From positions 46,085 through 110,084 of the forward strand of contig NZ_BAMO01000008.1 of assembly GCF_000615945.1 (NCBI RefSeq): a DNA stretch of 64,000 bases, given 5' to 3'. The position numbers were made by a program, and so were the translations under genes. The notes under the pieces are model-generated. The model made no database searches and had not been told where the DNA came from. It saw nothing but the letters and a program-made list of their open reading frames with translations. The DNA is from Caldalkalibacillus mannanilyticus JCM 10596 (lineage in GTDB: Bacteria; Bacillota; Bacilli; Caldalkalibacillales; JCM-10596). Below, one piece after another: positions 54,525 through 63,672 of this stretch. Numbering within the stretch: the first letter of the stretch is position 1; each line of letters begins with the position of its first letter.

Positions 54525-55121
54525 ATGAAAAAAACTATAGTAACCTTACTAACCATTGCTTTATTCTTTTCAATTGCTTCCATCAGTATGGTAGGGATAG
54601 CAAAAGCAAACTCAGACCTAAAAGTAACGATTGATGGAAAACTAGTAAACTTCCCAGATGCTAAACCAATGATTAATAGAGATAAAAGAACCATTGTTCC
54701 AGTTCGCTTTATTTCTCAAGAATTAGGTTATCAGGTCGATTGGAACTCTACAACGCAGATCGTTACAATAAAAAGTAAAGATAAAACCATCTCCTTGAAA
54801 ATAGGTGAAAGCAAAGCAACAGTAAATGGAACAACCATGACTTTTGATACAAGAGCCACTGTTTCCAGTGGAAGAACCTATGTGCCATTACGTTTTATAG
54901 CTGAAACAATGGGAGTGTATGTAGGATGGGATGAGAAGACTCGTACAGTGATTATTGATACGACAAGAAAACCAGAGCCATCAACAACCACTCAACAGCC
55001 ATCGAACGGTGGTCATGGACCTACAGTAAGATTTGATGAGAATGGAGTTCCTATCCCGAGAGATGGAATTTGGTATCCGACAGAAACCCCTAGTACTGAA
55101 GGGAAGAAAGCCCCTAATTAA
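54525..55121 (+). CDS. Stalk-domain secreted protein, tandem copy 2
   Basis: A 198-residue exported protein: signal peptide to about residue 28 (GIAKANS), stalk domain with KRTIVPVRFISQELGYQVDWNS and TYVPLRFIAETMGVYVGWDE, then linker and tail GHGPTVRFDENGVPIPRDG. ATG at 54525 with AAAGGAG upstream. Nearly identical blocks with copy 1 show a recent tandem duplication. Stalk domains occur in wall-binding proteins of Bacillales. It may decorate the envelope or pilus. Confidence 0.8.
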   Translation: MKKTIVTLLTIALFFSIASISMVGIAKANSDLKVTIDGKLVNFPDAKPMINRDKRTIVPVRFISQELGYQVDWNSTTQIVTIKSKDKTISLKIGESKATVNGTTMTFDTRATVSSGRTYVPLRFIAETMGVYVGWDEKTRTVIIDTTRKPEPSTTTQQPSNGGHGPTVRFDENGVPIPRDGIWYPTETPSTEGKKAPN

Positions 55122-55152
55122 TATATGGGTAATTCAGGATAGGTGACTTAAT

Positions 55153-57719
55153 TTGAAGAAAAAAATTAACTATGTAATTAGTATTATAGTGTTAATTGCA
55201 ATTGTTAATCCCATTTTTGCGAGCGAATGGCACATGCCTCGTAAAAATCAGGAACGAACAGGGGTTGTAAATGACCATGAATTAGAAACGCCACTTAGCC
55301 GAAAATGGTCGTATAATGCTGGATGGTCAATTTCATCACCATTAGTTGCAGGTAGTTTTATTTACCATTTAGCAGATGCACATGTATATAAAATTCCTGT
55401 GAGTGTAGAAGGAAACAATGGAATTCTTAGTCATAATAAAACTCAAAAAGTAAAAGTAAGTGGTGCAATACATACAGGGAGTGATCCCACATATGATTCT
55501 CGAAACAATCTTTTATTCATTGGGAGTGGGGACAAATCACTAGTAATGGTTAATTCCAATGATTTATCAATAAAGGATGTTGTAAATACTGAAGTAAGAT
55601 TAGTTTCAGCACCTCATTTACTTAGCAATAACACAGTTGCTTATGCATCGGCAACAGAAAGGGATGGTTCGTCATCTAAAAATGCAATGATATATATTGT
55701 AAAATATGACCCTAATTTTATTGAAAAACCTAAATTTAAAGACTATCAATTTGACCAGTTAATGAACAATTCTAATGCAGAAATTACAGGTACTTTTGCA
55801 GATATGGGTGGGGACCGATTTCTAGTTCCTTATAATATTAAAGGTAAGGATGATAGAGGATATGTTGTAGCTTGGCAGGCGCATACCTCTGGGGTGGGAC
55901 CTCCTTCTTTATCGCCTCTCTGGTATAGGGACACTAAGGTTGGTGTTTCAACAACTCCTGTCTATGATAAAAGTCGTGATAGGGTCTATTATGTAGACAA
56001 AAGAGGAAACGTTTATGCAGTAAATGCTAGTAATGGTGCACCTTTGATACCGGGGAAAGACGGAATAATCTATCCTAATAATCTAGGTTCCACCCTAAGC
56101 AACAACTCCCCTGCCTATATAAGAACATCTTAGTCGTCCCTTACCGATACACTGAAGTAAGTGGAGGTTTTCAAAAAAATGGTAAGGTGTTAGGCATAGA
56201 TGTTACAACTGGGAAGAAGTTATGGGAGTATACCCTACCTGATGACACAGATAATGTAACAACCTCCCCAATTGTCGTAACGTTTGGCAATGATGCGGAA
56301 CAAACCGAGGTTCATTTTGGGACGGCGAAAGGGAAGCTTGTTAAACTATCCAATATCGAAGGGGGACAAGCTGCTTTAAAAGCAGAGATTCAGAGTATTC
56401 CTGATTATCCTGTAAGAGAAGATATCACAAGCTATTATCAAGGGGTAGGATTATCTTCTGGAATTGTGGCAGCAGGTGGATTGTATTTATTTGGAATTAA
56501 TACGAGGCAGGTTCCAAATGAAAAAGGTCTCGGAAGTCTGTTCGCCTACAACACCACCCGTGCAGACTTTTATGTTGAGAGCATAGAAGGAAGAAAAAGC
56601 GTGTCTAAAGGGGATCAGTTAAATACTAGAGTTAAAGTGGGGAACAGGGTTAAAAAAGACTTTCCTAAGGTTGAAGTGACCTTAGAACTTCATAATAATA
56701 ATGGTCTTGTTCGGAAGTTGGGTTCAAAAGATGTCAATTTCTCAACAGCCTACGATCAAAAGAATCAGGCTACTTTCAGCTGGGAAGTTAACGAAGAACC
56801 TGGTAATTACAAGCTTGTTGCTGAGATCAATCCAGCAGGACCAAATAGAATAGTGGAATCTGACTATACGAACAATAAGGCAGAGGCTTCTCTTGAAGTA
56901 GGGAAAGAGCCTCAAAAAAGGATTTGTACACCTAATGAGAAGGACGCTATGTCTACGATTACAGAAACATGGTGCAACGGTGTTGATGAAGAAGGAATAC
57001 CTATTTGTCGAGATCAAGATATTGAAATAACGTTGGACATCGATGAGCTCCTTGCGTATGCTACCAAAGTTAAAGAAGACCAATCCCTCGAAAAGCTCCC
57101 TGAAATAGGTGGGAATGTTGAAATGAAAGCGGGACAAGGCTTTGTTATTGAGGTAGATAGTGCGTTAAATTACTACCCACCACCAAACGATACACAAAAG
57201 TATCCGGGTTCGTTCCGCGTGTCTCTTGTAGTAGACAATGATCCAAACATTTACGAATTAGAACCTACTAATGGTGATAGAAGTCATATAAATACTTGGT
57301 ATTTGAAAGAGGCATGGCTTCCCATGTTTGAAGGAGAAATGGTATATAACGTTCAGCCAAATGGTAACTATATTTCTGGTGGTAGAGCGTATTATACCAA
57401 GCTAGACCAAGCAGATGGCATGATTGCCTACAAAATAAAAATTGAAACAGTAGGACCAGGATTAAATCTATCTGAGTGCCTTGATAAAGAAATAAAAGTC
57501 AAAGGCTCCATCTTCGACGACATCTACGTCCGTCGAATCAACCCAGCAAAACCGTTCAACCACTTACAAAACAGCTCCCAAATAGGTCCTACATGGTCAG
57601 GTACAACCATTCTGGATAACTACGCCAAATGGTGGACAGGGGAAAGGGATTTGCCTGATAACAACTATATCTACAAAAGATTCAAAATCAAAAATGGCAA
57701 TGAAGAAAACTTAGAATAA
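55153..57719 (+). pseudogene. Large secreted beta-propeller/CARDB protein (frameshifted)
   Basis: A signal peptide is followed by a PQQ-type (quinoprotein-like) propeller. Repeats such as SPLVAGSFIYHLADAHVYKI, RDRVYYVDKRGNVYAVNASNG and GKVLGIDVTTGKKLWEYTL span both frames. A CARDB-like domain comes next (RADFYVESIEGR...NRIVESDYTNNKAEASLEV), then an unassigned C-terminal domain of about 250 residues with paired cysteines. The frame breaks at AA (56124-56125); one more A gives YIRNILVVPYRYTEVSGG, making about 855 residues. TTG start after AGGTGA. It is a plausible pilus-linked adhesin, by analogy with propeller-tipped pili. Confidence 0.75.
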
Positions 57720-57756
57720 TGAGAAACTTACAGAACAAGCAAAGAAGGGGATGCAG

Positions 57757-59430
57757 ATGGCGAAACAAATATATGGATTGAATTACGATTATATCGAAAA
57801 GCATGGGACCTACCTCCTTCTGGATCGTGCAGAAGGGCTTAGCAGTGAGGACCTGGCAGCTATTCAGATCAAGATGATTCAATCCAACCCCATTCCTAGA
57901 TTGCTAGATTTAGAGGTAGAAGAACGAGATTTTCAAGTGAAGCTACGCTACAAGGTGACAGGAAAACGGATGCTGGCTCATGTCTTTAAGGGACAGAAGA
58001 TCAGCCTGAATCAGTATTTTCACTTACTCTTAACCATTGTCACTACGACTGAAGATAGCAAAATCTATATGTTAGAGGATCAGAATTACGTCATTCATGA
58101 GGATTTTATCTTCATGGGTCAGGATATGAACGACCTTTATTTCACCTATATTCCTTTGAAGCAGAGCTTGAAGTCTACTACAACCCGTGAAGAGATTAAG
58201 AATCTAGCTATGAATCTAATCGGAGCTATTGAATCGATTCAGGGTAGTGGCTTTCAGGAGCTTATGAATTACTTCAAGGAAGAGAATTTCTCGATGAGTG
58301 GATTGAAGAAGAAGCTTCACGTTCTTATCCAAGCAGGAGACAGTGGCAGTGCAGAGGGAACAGCCGTAGGCGTGGTCAGTGGACAAGCGGCAGTAAATCC
58401 TTCATTTACTCCTCAGCAACCGTCTGTAACGCCTCAGCTGGACAAGCAGATGGCACCTCCTTCCCAAGGGGGGGCGTCGTCAAAACCAGCAAAACCGGTC
58501 AAACAGGCTCCTGCTCAGAAGGCTGCGCCTGCACCTCAATCGAAGTCACAAGGCAAGCAGAAAGGCACGAAGAAGGCGGAGCAGCCGGTCGTGCTTCAGG
58601 AAGCGGTAGGCTTTCGGGAGGATGGCAATATTGAATCGTTGACTCAACGAGGCATTGTCTATACGGGTTGTTTCGCTGTCTTAGCGATTGGAGCGCTATG
58701 GAGCTTTTACTTAGATTATCCGAGTGAAGGATTTCTCTATCTTTCCTTAGGCTTTACTCTTCTTATTCTGGATCTTGCCTTTGTTCTCATGTTTGTCTGG
58801 CGTCCAGGGGTGAGAGCGGCGAAGCTAGCACCTGTTGCTTCTAGTCCGGCACCAGCACCAGCGCGAGCGAATGCAGAGAAGGGAGTCCCTCGAACACAGG
58901 TGGTTCAGAAGGATATTGAACCTAATGTTCCTGAGCAGTCCGCTTTGTATGAGCGACAGCCTGCGGTACAGGAACCAGCACAGCGTGAGGTGGCAAGAGC
59001 ACAGGAGCAAGCAGCGGCAAGCTACTATGATCAGCTACAGAATCAGACAACGTTATTGTCTGGGCGGGATGAAACGGTCTTTCTAGCAGAGGAAGAGGGA
59101 GCGGCACAAGGAGCGGTCGTGCCTCCACATCTCGAAATAGAAAGAGAGGGCAAGTCAGAAAGAATTGATCTTCTCACGAGTTCTTTTATTGTTGGACGTA
59201 ATCCTCAGACGGTTCATTATGTGGAGAATACCAATGGAGTGTCCCGAGCTCATTTTGAAATCACGAGTCAGAATCATTTGTTTTATGTCAAAGACTTAAG
59301 CTCTAAGAACGGGACGAACCTAAATGGTCAGAAGCTTGTGCCTTATAAGGAATATGAGGTGCGTAATGGAGATGTGATCGCCATTGGGAAAAGCGTAGAG
59401 TATGTCTTTAGACAAGGAGCCAGGGGCTAG
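57757..59430 (+). CDS. FHA-domain membrane protein (DUF6382-like N-terminus)
   Basis: About 557 residues: N-terminal cytoplasmic DUF6382-like domain (about 1-190), a Pro/Ala/Gln-rich linker, two membrane helices (about 305-350), another Ala/Gln-rich linker, and a C-terminal FHA domain. The FHA motif reads FIVGRNPQ, GVSRAHFEI and DLSSKNGTNLNG. FHA domains bind phosphothreonine, so it should be the reader for the kinase encoded two genes on. The ATG at 57757 has GAAGGGG upstream; the one at 57751 abuts it. Its stop overlaps the next gene's GTG start. Confidence 0.85.
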   Translation: MAKQIYGLNYDYIEKHGTYLLLDRAEGLSSEDLAAIQIKMIQSNPIPRLLDLEVEERDFQVKLRYKVTGKRMLAHVFKGQKISLNQYFHLLLTIVTTTEDSKIYMLEDQNYVIHEDFIFMGQDMNDLYFTYIPLKQSLKSTTTREEIKNLAMNLIGAIESIQGSGFQELMNYFKEENFSMSGLKKKLHVLIQAGDSGSAEGTAVGVVSGQAAVNPSFTPQQPSVTPQLDKQMAPPSQGGASSKPAKPVKQAPAQKAAPAPQSKSQGKQKGTKKAEQPVVLQEAVGFREDGNIESLTQRGIVYTGCFAVLAIGALWSFYLDYPSEGFLYLSLGFTLLILDLAFVLMFVWRPGVRAAKLAPVASSPAPAPARANAEKGVPRTQVVQKDIEPNVPEQSALYERQPAVQEPAQREVARAQEQAAASYYDQLQNQTTLLSGRDETVFLAEEEGAAQGAVVPPHLEIEREGKSERIDLLTSSFIVGRNPQTVHYVENTNGVSRAHFEITSQNHLFYVKDLSSKNGTNLNGQKLVPYKEYEVRNGDVIAIGKSVEYVFRQGARG

Positions 59431-60284
59431 TGAGTTCTTCCTTTTTTCAGTGGCGGTATGGGATTTCCACACATCAGGGACCGAAGCTGGTGAATGAAGA
59501 TAGCTGTTTTCTTCGAGTGGGAACAGAGGAGGGAGCCGATCATTTTGCTCTTGCCTTAATGGCAGATGGAATGGGAGGCTTGGACGCTGGGAATGTGGCG
59601 AGTAAGCTGGCGATTGAACAGGTCAAGCGATGGTGGGATGAGCATATTGCCCAGTTGATGCTGGCAGAAGAGCCCTTACGGATGCTGAGAAAGGAATTTT
59701 GTACTTTGTTCCCTCTGATTAACCAACGCATTTGGGAGCATGGCAGACAGCAGGGCATTCGCTTAGGAACCACCTTTTCCATCCTGGTTCTTTATGCAGG
59801 CTCCTACCTTATTGTCCATGTGGGAGATAGTCGAGTGTATCATTTTATGGCGGAGGATCAGGAGCTGATTCAGGTGACGGAGGATCATTCCTGGGTCGCC
59901 TCACAGGTCCGTCAAGGTCGGCTGACCAGAGAGGAAGCTCGGATCCATCCTCGGCGCAATTTGATTACTCGTTGTTTGGGGGCAGAGCCTGATATGCAGG
60001 TGGAGTGCTTTGAAGGAGAATATGGGGCAGGGGATACCTTCCTTGTCTGTACAGATGGATTTTATACACCGTTTCGTGATCAGGAACTGCTTTCCTTGTT
60101 GCTTCAGGTTCAGACAGAACAGGAGGAGCTGCAATGGAGCAGTGATGAACTGGTTCGTTTGGCACTTCAAGCAGGAGCCGATGATAATATTTCGGTCATT
60201 CTCTTAAGAGCAGAAGAACAAGTGGAGGGAACGGAGCCTTTACAAGAAAAGCGAAGCCTTTTCTCTTTTTTCCGGGATAGATAA
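59430..60284 (+). CDS. PP2C-family Ser/Thr protein phosphatase
   Basis: A 284-residue PPM/PP2C phosphatase. Metal-binding and catalytic motifs: VNEDS near residue 22, LMADGMGGLDAGNVAS, VHVGDSRVYHF, and C-terminal DDNISVILL. It should reverse phosphorylation by the adjacent kinase. GTG start at 59430 overlaps the FHA gene's stop, so expression is coupled. No membrane helix is seen. It is soluble, unlike PrpC partners of PrkC, and the kinase here also lacks a membrane segment. Confidence 0.9.
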   Translation: MSSSFFQWRYGISTHQGPKLVNEDSCFLRVGTEEGADHFALALMADGMGGLDAGNVASKLAIEQVKRWWDEHIAQLMLAEEPLRMLRKEFCTLFPLINQRIWEHGRQQGIRLGTTFSILVLYAGSYLIVHVGDSRVYHFMAEDQELIQVTEDHSWVASQVRQGRLTREEARIHPRRNLITRCLGAEPDMQVECFEGEYGAGDTFLVCTDGFYTPFRDQELLSLLLQVQTEQEELQWSSDELVRLALQAGADDNISVILLRAEEQVEGTEPLQEKRSLFSFFRDR

Positions 60285-60329
60285 TATTTTTCGACATTTT
60301 TAGGGTTGAATGAGTGGGAGGAGAAGACG

Positions 60330-61900
60330 TTGAATCAAGAAATGACAACACGATTACAAGCAGGAATGATCTTAGGTCAGCGCTATGAAATTGAATTGAT
60401 TCTAGCAAGGGAGGCATGGGAACGGTCTATCTTGCCAAGGATTTACGCTTGAAGGGCAAGCGCTGGGCGATCAAGGAGATTATTATGCCTGTCGAGTTTC
60501 ATCAGCAATTTATTGACGAGGCAAAAATCCTTGTCGAGCTGGATCATCCTAATTTACCGCAGATGGTAGATTACTATCCGCCAGACCAAGACGGTTTTAG
60601 TTATTTGGTGATGGACTATATTAAGGGTGACACACTGATTGAAAGGTTTGAACAGCAGAATCGGGATATTCCCTATACCCAGATTGTTGATTATGCGATT
60701 CAAATCTGTGACATCCTGCACTATTTACACACTCGTTCTCCTCAGCCTATTATCTACCGGGATTTGAAGCCTTCGAATGTGATGGTCGATGCAGAGGACA
60801 AGATTCGCCTGATTGATTTTGGTATTGCCCGCAATTATAAGCAGGGGAAAAAATTCGATACCATGCTCGTTGGAACGGTCGGATTTGCTGCTCCAGAGCA
60901 ATTTGATGAAAAGGCGCAGTCGGATCATCGGACAGATATTTTCTCTCTAGGAGCGATGATGTATTTCCTTCTAACAGGCGGAAAGTATTTGTATTCGACC
61001 CAAAAGCCTTTAGATCAGGTACGATCCGATCTGCCACGAGAATTAGTGGAGATCATTAATCAGGCGGTGCAATTTGAGATGGCTGAGCGCTTTGCCAGCG
61101 CCTTGCAGTTTAAGCGGGAGCTTGAGCAGCTTTGCTCCTATTCCGCACCTCAAGCACCAGAGCCTGAAGAAATAGAGCTATCTGAAACCAAGACACTGAA
61201 GAATCTTTCACTTGCTTCCTTGAAGCTTCCTTTTTTCCGTAGAAAGGAAGAGAGCAATGAGGCTCAGAGCAGTACAAGCTATGCCCATATTCCGCACCGA
61301 GTCTTGTTCTACTCACCTAAGGGTGGGGCAGGGGCGACGAGCCTCGTTCTGCAATTGGCAACGGCATGGAAGGCGGCGTTAGTAGAGGTGCAGTATCCTT
61401 ATGGAGAGCTTTCGGGAAGATTGCAGATTCCCACCACCTACACCCTTGCGGATGCAGTGGAAGGAAAGGAAGAAGAAGCGGTTTACCAAGGTCAGTACCT
61501 TTTTTCTCCTCTGGTCTATCCGATGCATAAGGAATGGAATGATACGGTGGTAGAGTCTTGGCTGATGAAGAGTCAGCGTGCCTTTGGCAATCGGATGATT
61601 TTTGCCGATTTACAGAGTCGTTCCTCCTTGAATGTTCTGGAGAAAGCGAGTCGCTGGGCAACCCGAGTGGTTTGGGTGGTTCAGGATCATGAATCTGACT
61701 TAGGCTTAGCCGAAACCCAGCTTCATTTCTTGCGCAAGATGCGGGTGGATATGAAGCAGTGGAAAATCGTGGTACAACGCACGGAGGGAAAATCGTTGAA
61801 TTGGGCAGGAGTGCTGGGCATGCCTGTATACTATGGTGAGCTGAAAGCAGGAAAGTGGAGCAAGCCATTACTGAAGGAATTGGAAAAAGGGATTCTATGA
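60330..61900 (+). pseudogene. Ser/Thr protein kinase fused to a CpaE/MinD-like domain (frameshifted near 5' end)
   Basis: The start is TTG at 60330 after GGGAGGAG. The frame breaks at GGG (60409-60411); one more G restores the glycine loop LARGGMGTVYLAKD. The kinase (about 1-270) has AIKE, YRDLKPSNVMV, IDFGIA and AAPEQ. After a linker of about 50 residues comes a P-loop domain of about 200 residues: LFYSPKGGAGATSLVLQLA. It keeps the MinD-type signature KGG, but the P-loop Lys (GKT) is Ala (GAT). FADLQSRSSLNVLEKASRWATRVVWVV follows CpaE. There is no membrane helix and no PASTA domain. Total about 524 residues. Confidence 0.84.
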
Positions 61901-62397
61901 TTCTAGTTATCTTGTTGATGTATCATAGCTTGAATATCTATACGGATCTGAGGTTTCGGAGGACGAAAAACCTCTGGCATCTCTTGTTTTTAGTCGGAGC
62001 TATTCCATTTATTGTACGAACCTGTCTTGGACTTGAGGGCATGGAGATCCTCGCCTACTTGTTTTGGGGCGTATTGCTGTGGTTATTGCTTGGCTTGTTC
62101 TTAGAAACGTTTCGTTTTTTTTCCCCGGGAGATACCAAGATGCTCTTGGTTTCTGGGATATGGATCACCTCTACACAGCAGGGGGACTATGTCGTTGCTG
62201 GGTATGCCTTTGCCTTTTTTACAACGCTCTTCTTGTTTTGTCTTGGTTTGTATTATTTTTTGAAAAACAATGCGATCCATACCTTATGGCTCTCCCTGCG
62301 AAATCGCTTGCCGATCAAGGTGGGGAATATGCCTGGGGCGTTGCCTATTGCTCTGGGGACATGGGTGGCTGTCCTGGTTCTGGCATGGTTCCATTAA
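61897..62397 (+). CDS. A24 prepilin peptidase, second copy
   Basis: A 166-residue membrane protein of the A24 type: catalytic Asp in NIYTDLRFRRTKN and in FFSPGDTKMLLVSG. The ATG at 61897 overlaps the kinase stop codon (ATGA), so it is coupled to the signalling genes; a longer in-frame start at 61855 lies inside the kinase. It differs clearly from the TadV-like peptidase at 51351. The two may split the pilin and pseudopilin substrates. Confidence 0.82.
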   Translation: MILVILLMYHSLNIYTDLRFRRTKNLWHLLFLVGAIPFIVRTCLGLEGMEILAYLFWGVLLWLLLGLFLETFRFFSPGDTKMLLVSGIWITSTQQGDYVVAGYAFAFFTTLFLFCLGLYYFLKNNAIHTLWLSLRNRLPIKVGNMPGALPIALGTWVAVLVLAWFH

Positions 62398-62417
62398 TAG
62401 AAAGGGAGTGAAAGTGG

Positions 62418-62843
62418 ATGCAGTCTCCAAAGATTTTAATCATTGTTCTTATCTTTTGTCTTTTTACTTTTTTAAGTTTGGATCTGATGCACGTTGCCAT
62501 GACCACTCACCAATCACGTGATGGAGCCAGAGATATGGTTGAAAATGTGCTGTATGAATCGCTGGAGATAGGGACGCTTCGAACAAGACATGTGGTGCGC
62601 ATTGATCCAGAGAAAGCCACCGAGGTGCTTCCTAAGTGGACTAAGAAAAATATCGGTAAAAACGCACAAGTAGAAGCCTTTTTCCATCCAGAACGGATGC
62701 CTATGATTGCACTTGAAGTGAAGGTGCCTATGGAAAGCGTGACCTTGAAGGCAACGGACAAATTTACGCAAGAAGATATACCTGAGGATGATAAAAAGCT
62801 GGAAGTGAAAACCCGAGTCATTGGTATTTGGGATGATAAATAA
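62418..62843 (+). CDS. Single-helix membrane-anchored Tad locus protein
   Basis: A 141-residue protein with one N-terminal helix (ILIIVLIFCLFTFLSLDLMHVAM) and an extracytoplasmic part beginning TTHQSRDGARDMVENVLYESLEIG. The end includes ALEVKVPMESVTLKATDKF. The layout resembles TadE/TadF-like minor subunits, but there is no class III G-x4-E signal. GGGAGTG lies upstream. It sits between the second peptidase and CpaB, so a role in pilus assembly is likely. No precise family is assigned. Confidence 0.65.
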   Translation: MQSPKILIIVLIFCLFTFLSLDLMHVAMTTHQSRDGARDMVENVLYESLEIGTLRTRHVVRIDPEKATEVLPKWTKKNIGKNAQVEAFFHPERMPMIALEVKVPMESVTLKATDKFTQEDIPEDDKKLEVKTRVIGIWDDK

Positions 62844-62860
62844 TAGAGGAGTGAAACACA

Positions 62861-63628
62861 TTGAAACGAATGGTATTAGCTTTGGTTCTGGGCTTTTGTT
62901 TGATTTGTATTTTGTATTTAGCCTATGACCTAAAGGTTCAAACGGAGGTTAGACCTACTGTGATTGCGGTAACTGTTCAGGATATACCGCCATATACACA
63001 GATTGAAGAAGGAATGCTGACAGAGATTGAATTACCGGCAAGAAGCATCCCGCCTACAGCGCTACATTCAAAAGAGGAGATTATTGGCAAGTGGACACAG
63101 GTCGATTTTGGCATTCCAAACAACAGCTTCTTCTATGAGAACAAAGTGGTCACGCAGGAGGAACTACTAGATGCCGAACGCATGAAGCTAGGCGAGAATA
63201 AAAGACTTTACACCATGACGGTTGATTTAGAGAAGAGTGCGGCAGGAAATATTATTCCAAACGTATTAGTAGATATCTGGTTTACAGGTCGAGGCTATGG
63301 CAATGAGGTAGTGAGCGGACGGGTGTACCAGAATGTACAGGTGATTGGGGCGAAGAATCGTCAAGCAGAAAACATTATAGTTAAGAATGTGTCGGGACAG
63401 GAAAACAAGGTGGAGCTATTCCCGACGATCATTCAGCTAGCGGTGAGCGATGATCAAATTGATTTACTAGCCAAAGCGGAGCAGCTAGGGCAAATTCGTC
63501 TGGTTCCTAAGAGTGGAGCAATTGTCCGCTGGGGTGAGGACGGCAATGAAGTTCCTGTGGCAACGGAAAAAGATCCCTATGATGTGAAGGAAGAAATTAA
63601 GAAGCTTGCCAAAGGAAACGGAATTTAG
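62861..63628 (+). CDS. cpaB: CpaB/RcpC-like pilus protein with SAF domain
   Basis: A 255-residue protein with an N-terminal membrane anchor and a SAF-type domain: AVTVQDIPPYTQIEEGMLTEIELPARSIPPTALHSKEEIIGKW. A RcpC/CpaB-like part (LYTMTVDLEKSAAGNIIPNVLVDIWFTG) follows. In Tad systems CpaB is a periplasmic or wall-side assembly protein, possibly binding peptidoglycan or glycans. TTG start at 62861 after AGAGGAG. The last complete gene in the window. Confidence 0.85.
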   Translation: MKRMVLALVLGFCLICILYLAYDLKVQTEVRPTVIAVTVQDIPPYTQIEEGMLTEIELPARSIPPTALHSKEEIIGKWTQVDFGIPNNSFFYENKVVTQEELLDAERMKLGENKRLYTMTVDLEKSAAGNIIPNVLVDIWFTGRGYGNEVVSGRVYQNVQVIGAKNRQAENIIVKNVSGQENKVELFPTIIQLAVSDDQIDLLAKAEQLGQIRLVPKSGAIVRWGEDGNEVPVATEKDPYDVKEEIKKLAKGNGI

Positions 63629-63672
63629 TGGAGATAAGTCGAGTTAAAGCAACGATAAGGGAGAGAATTTGA

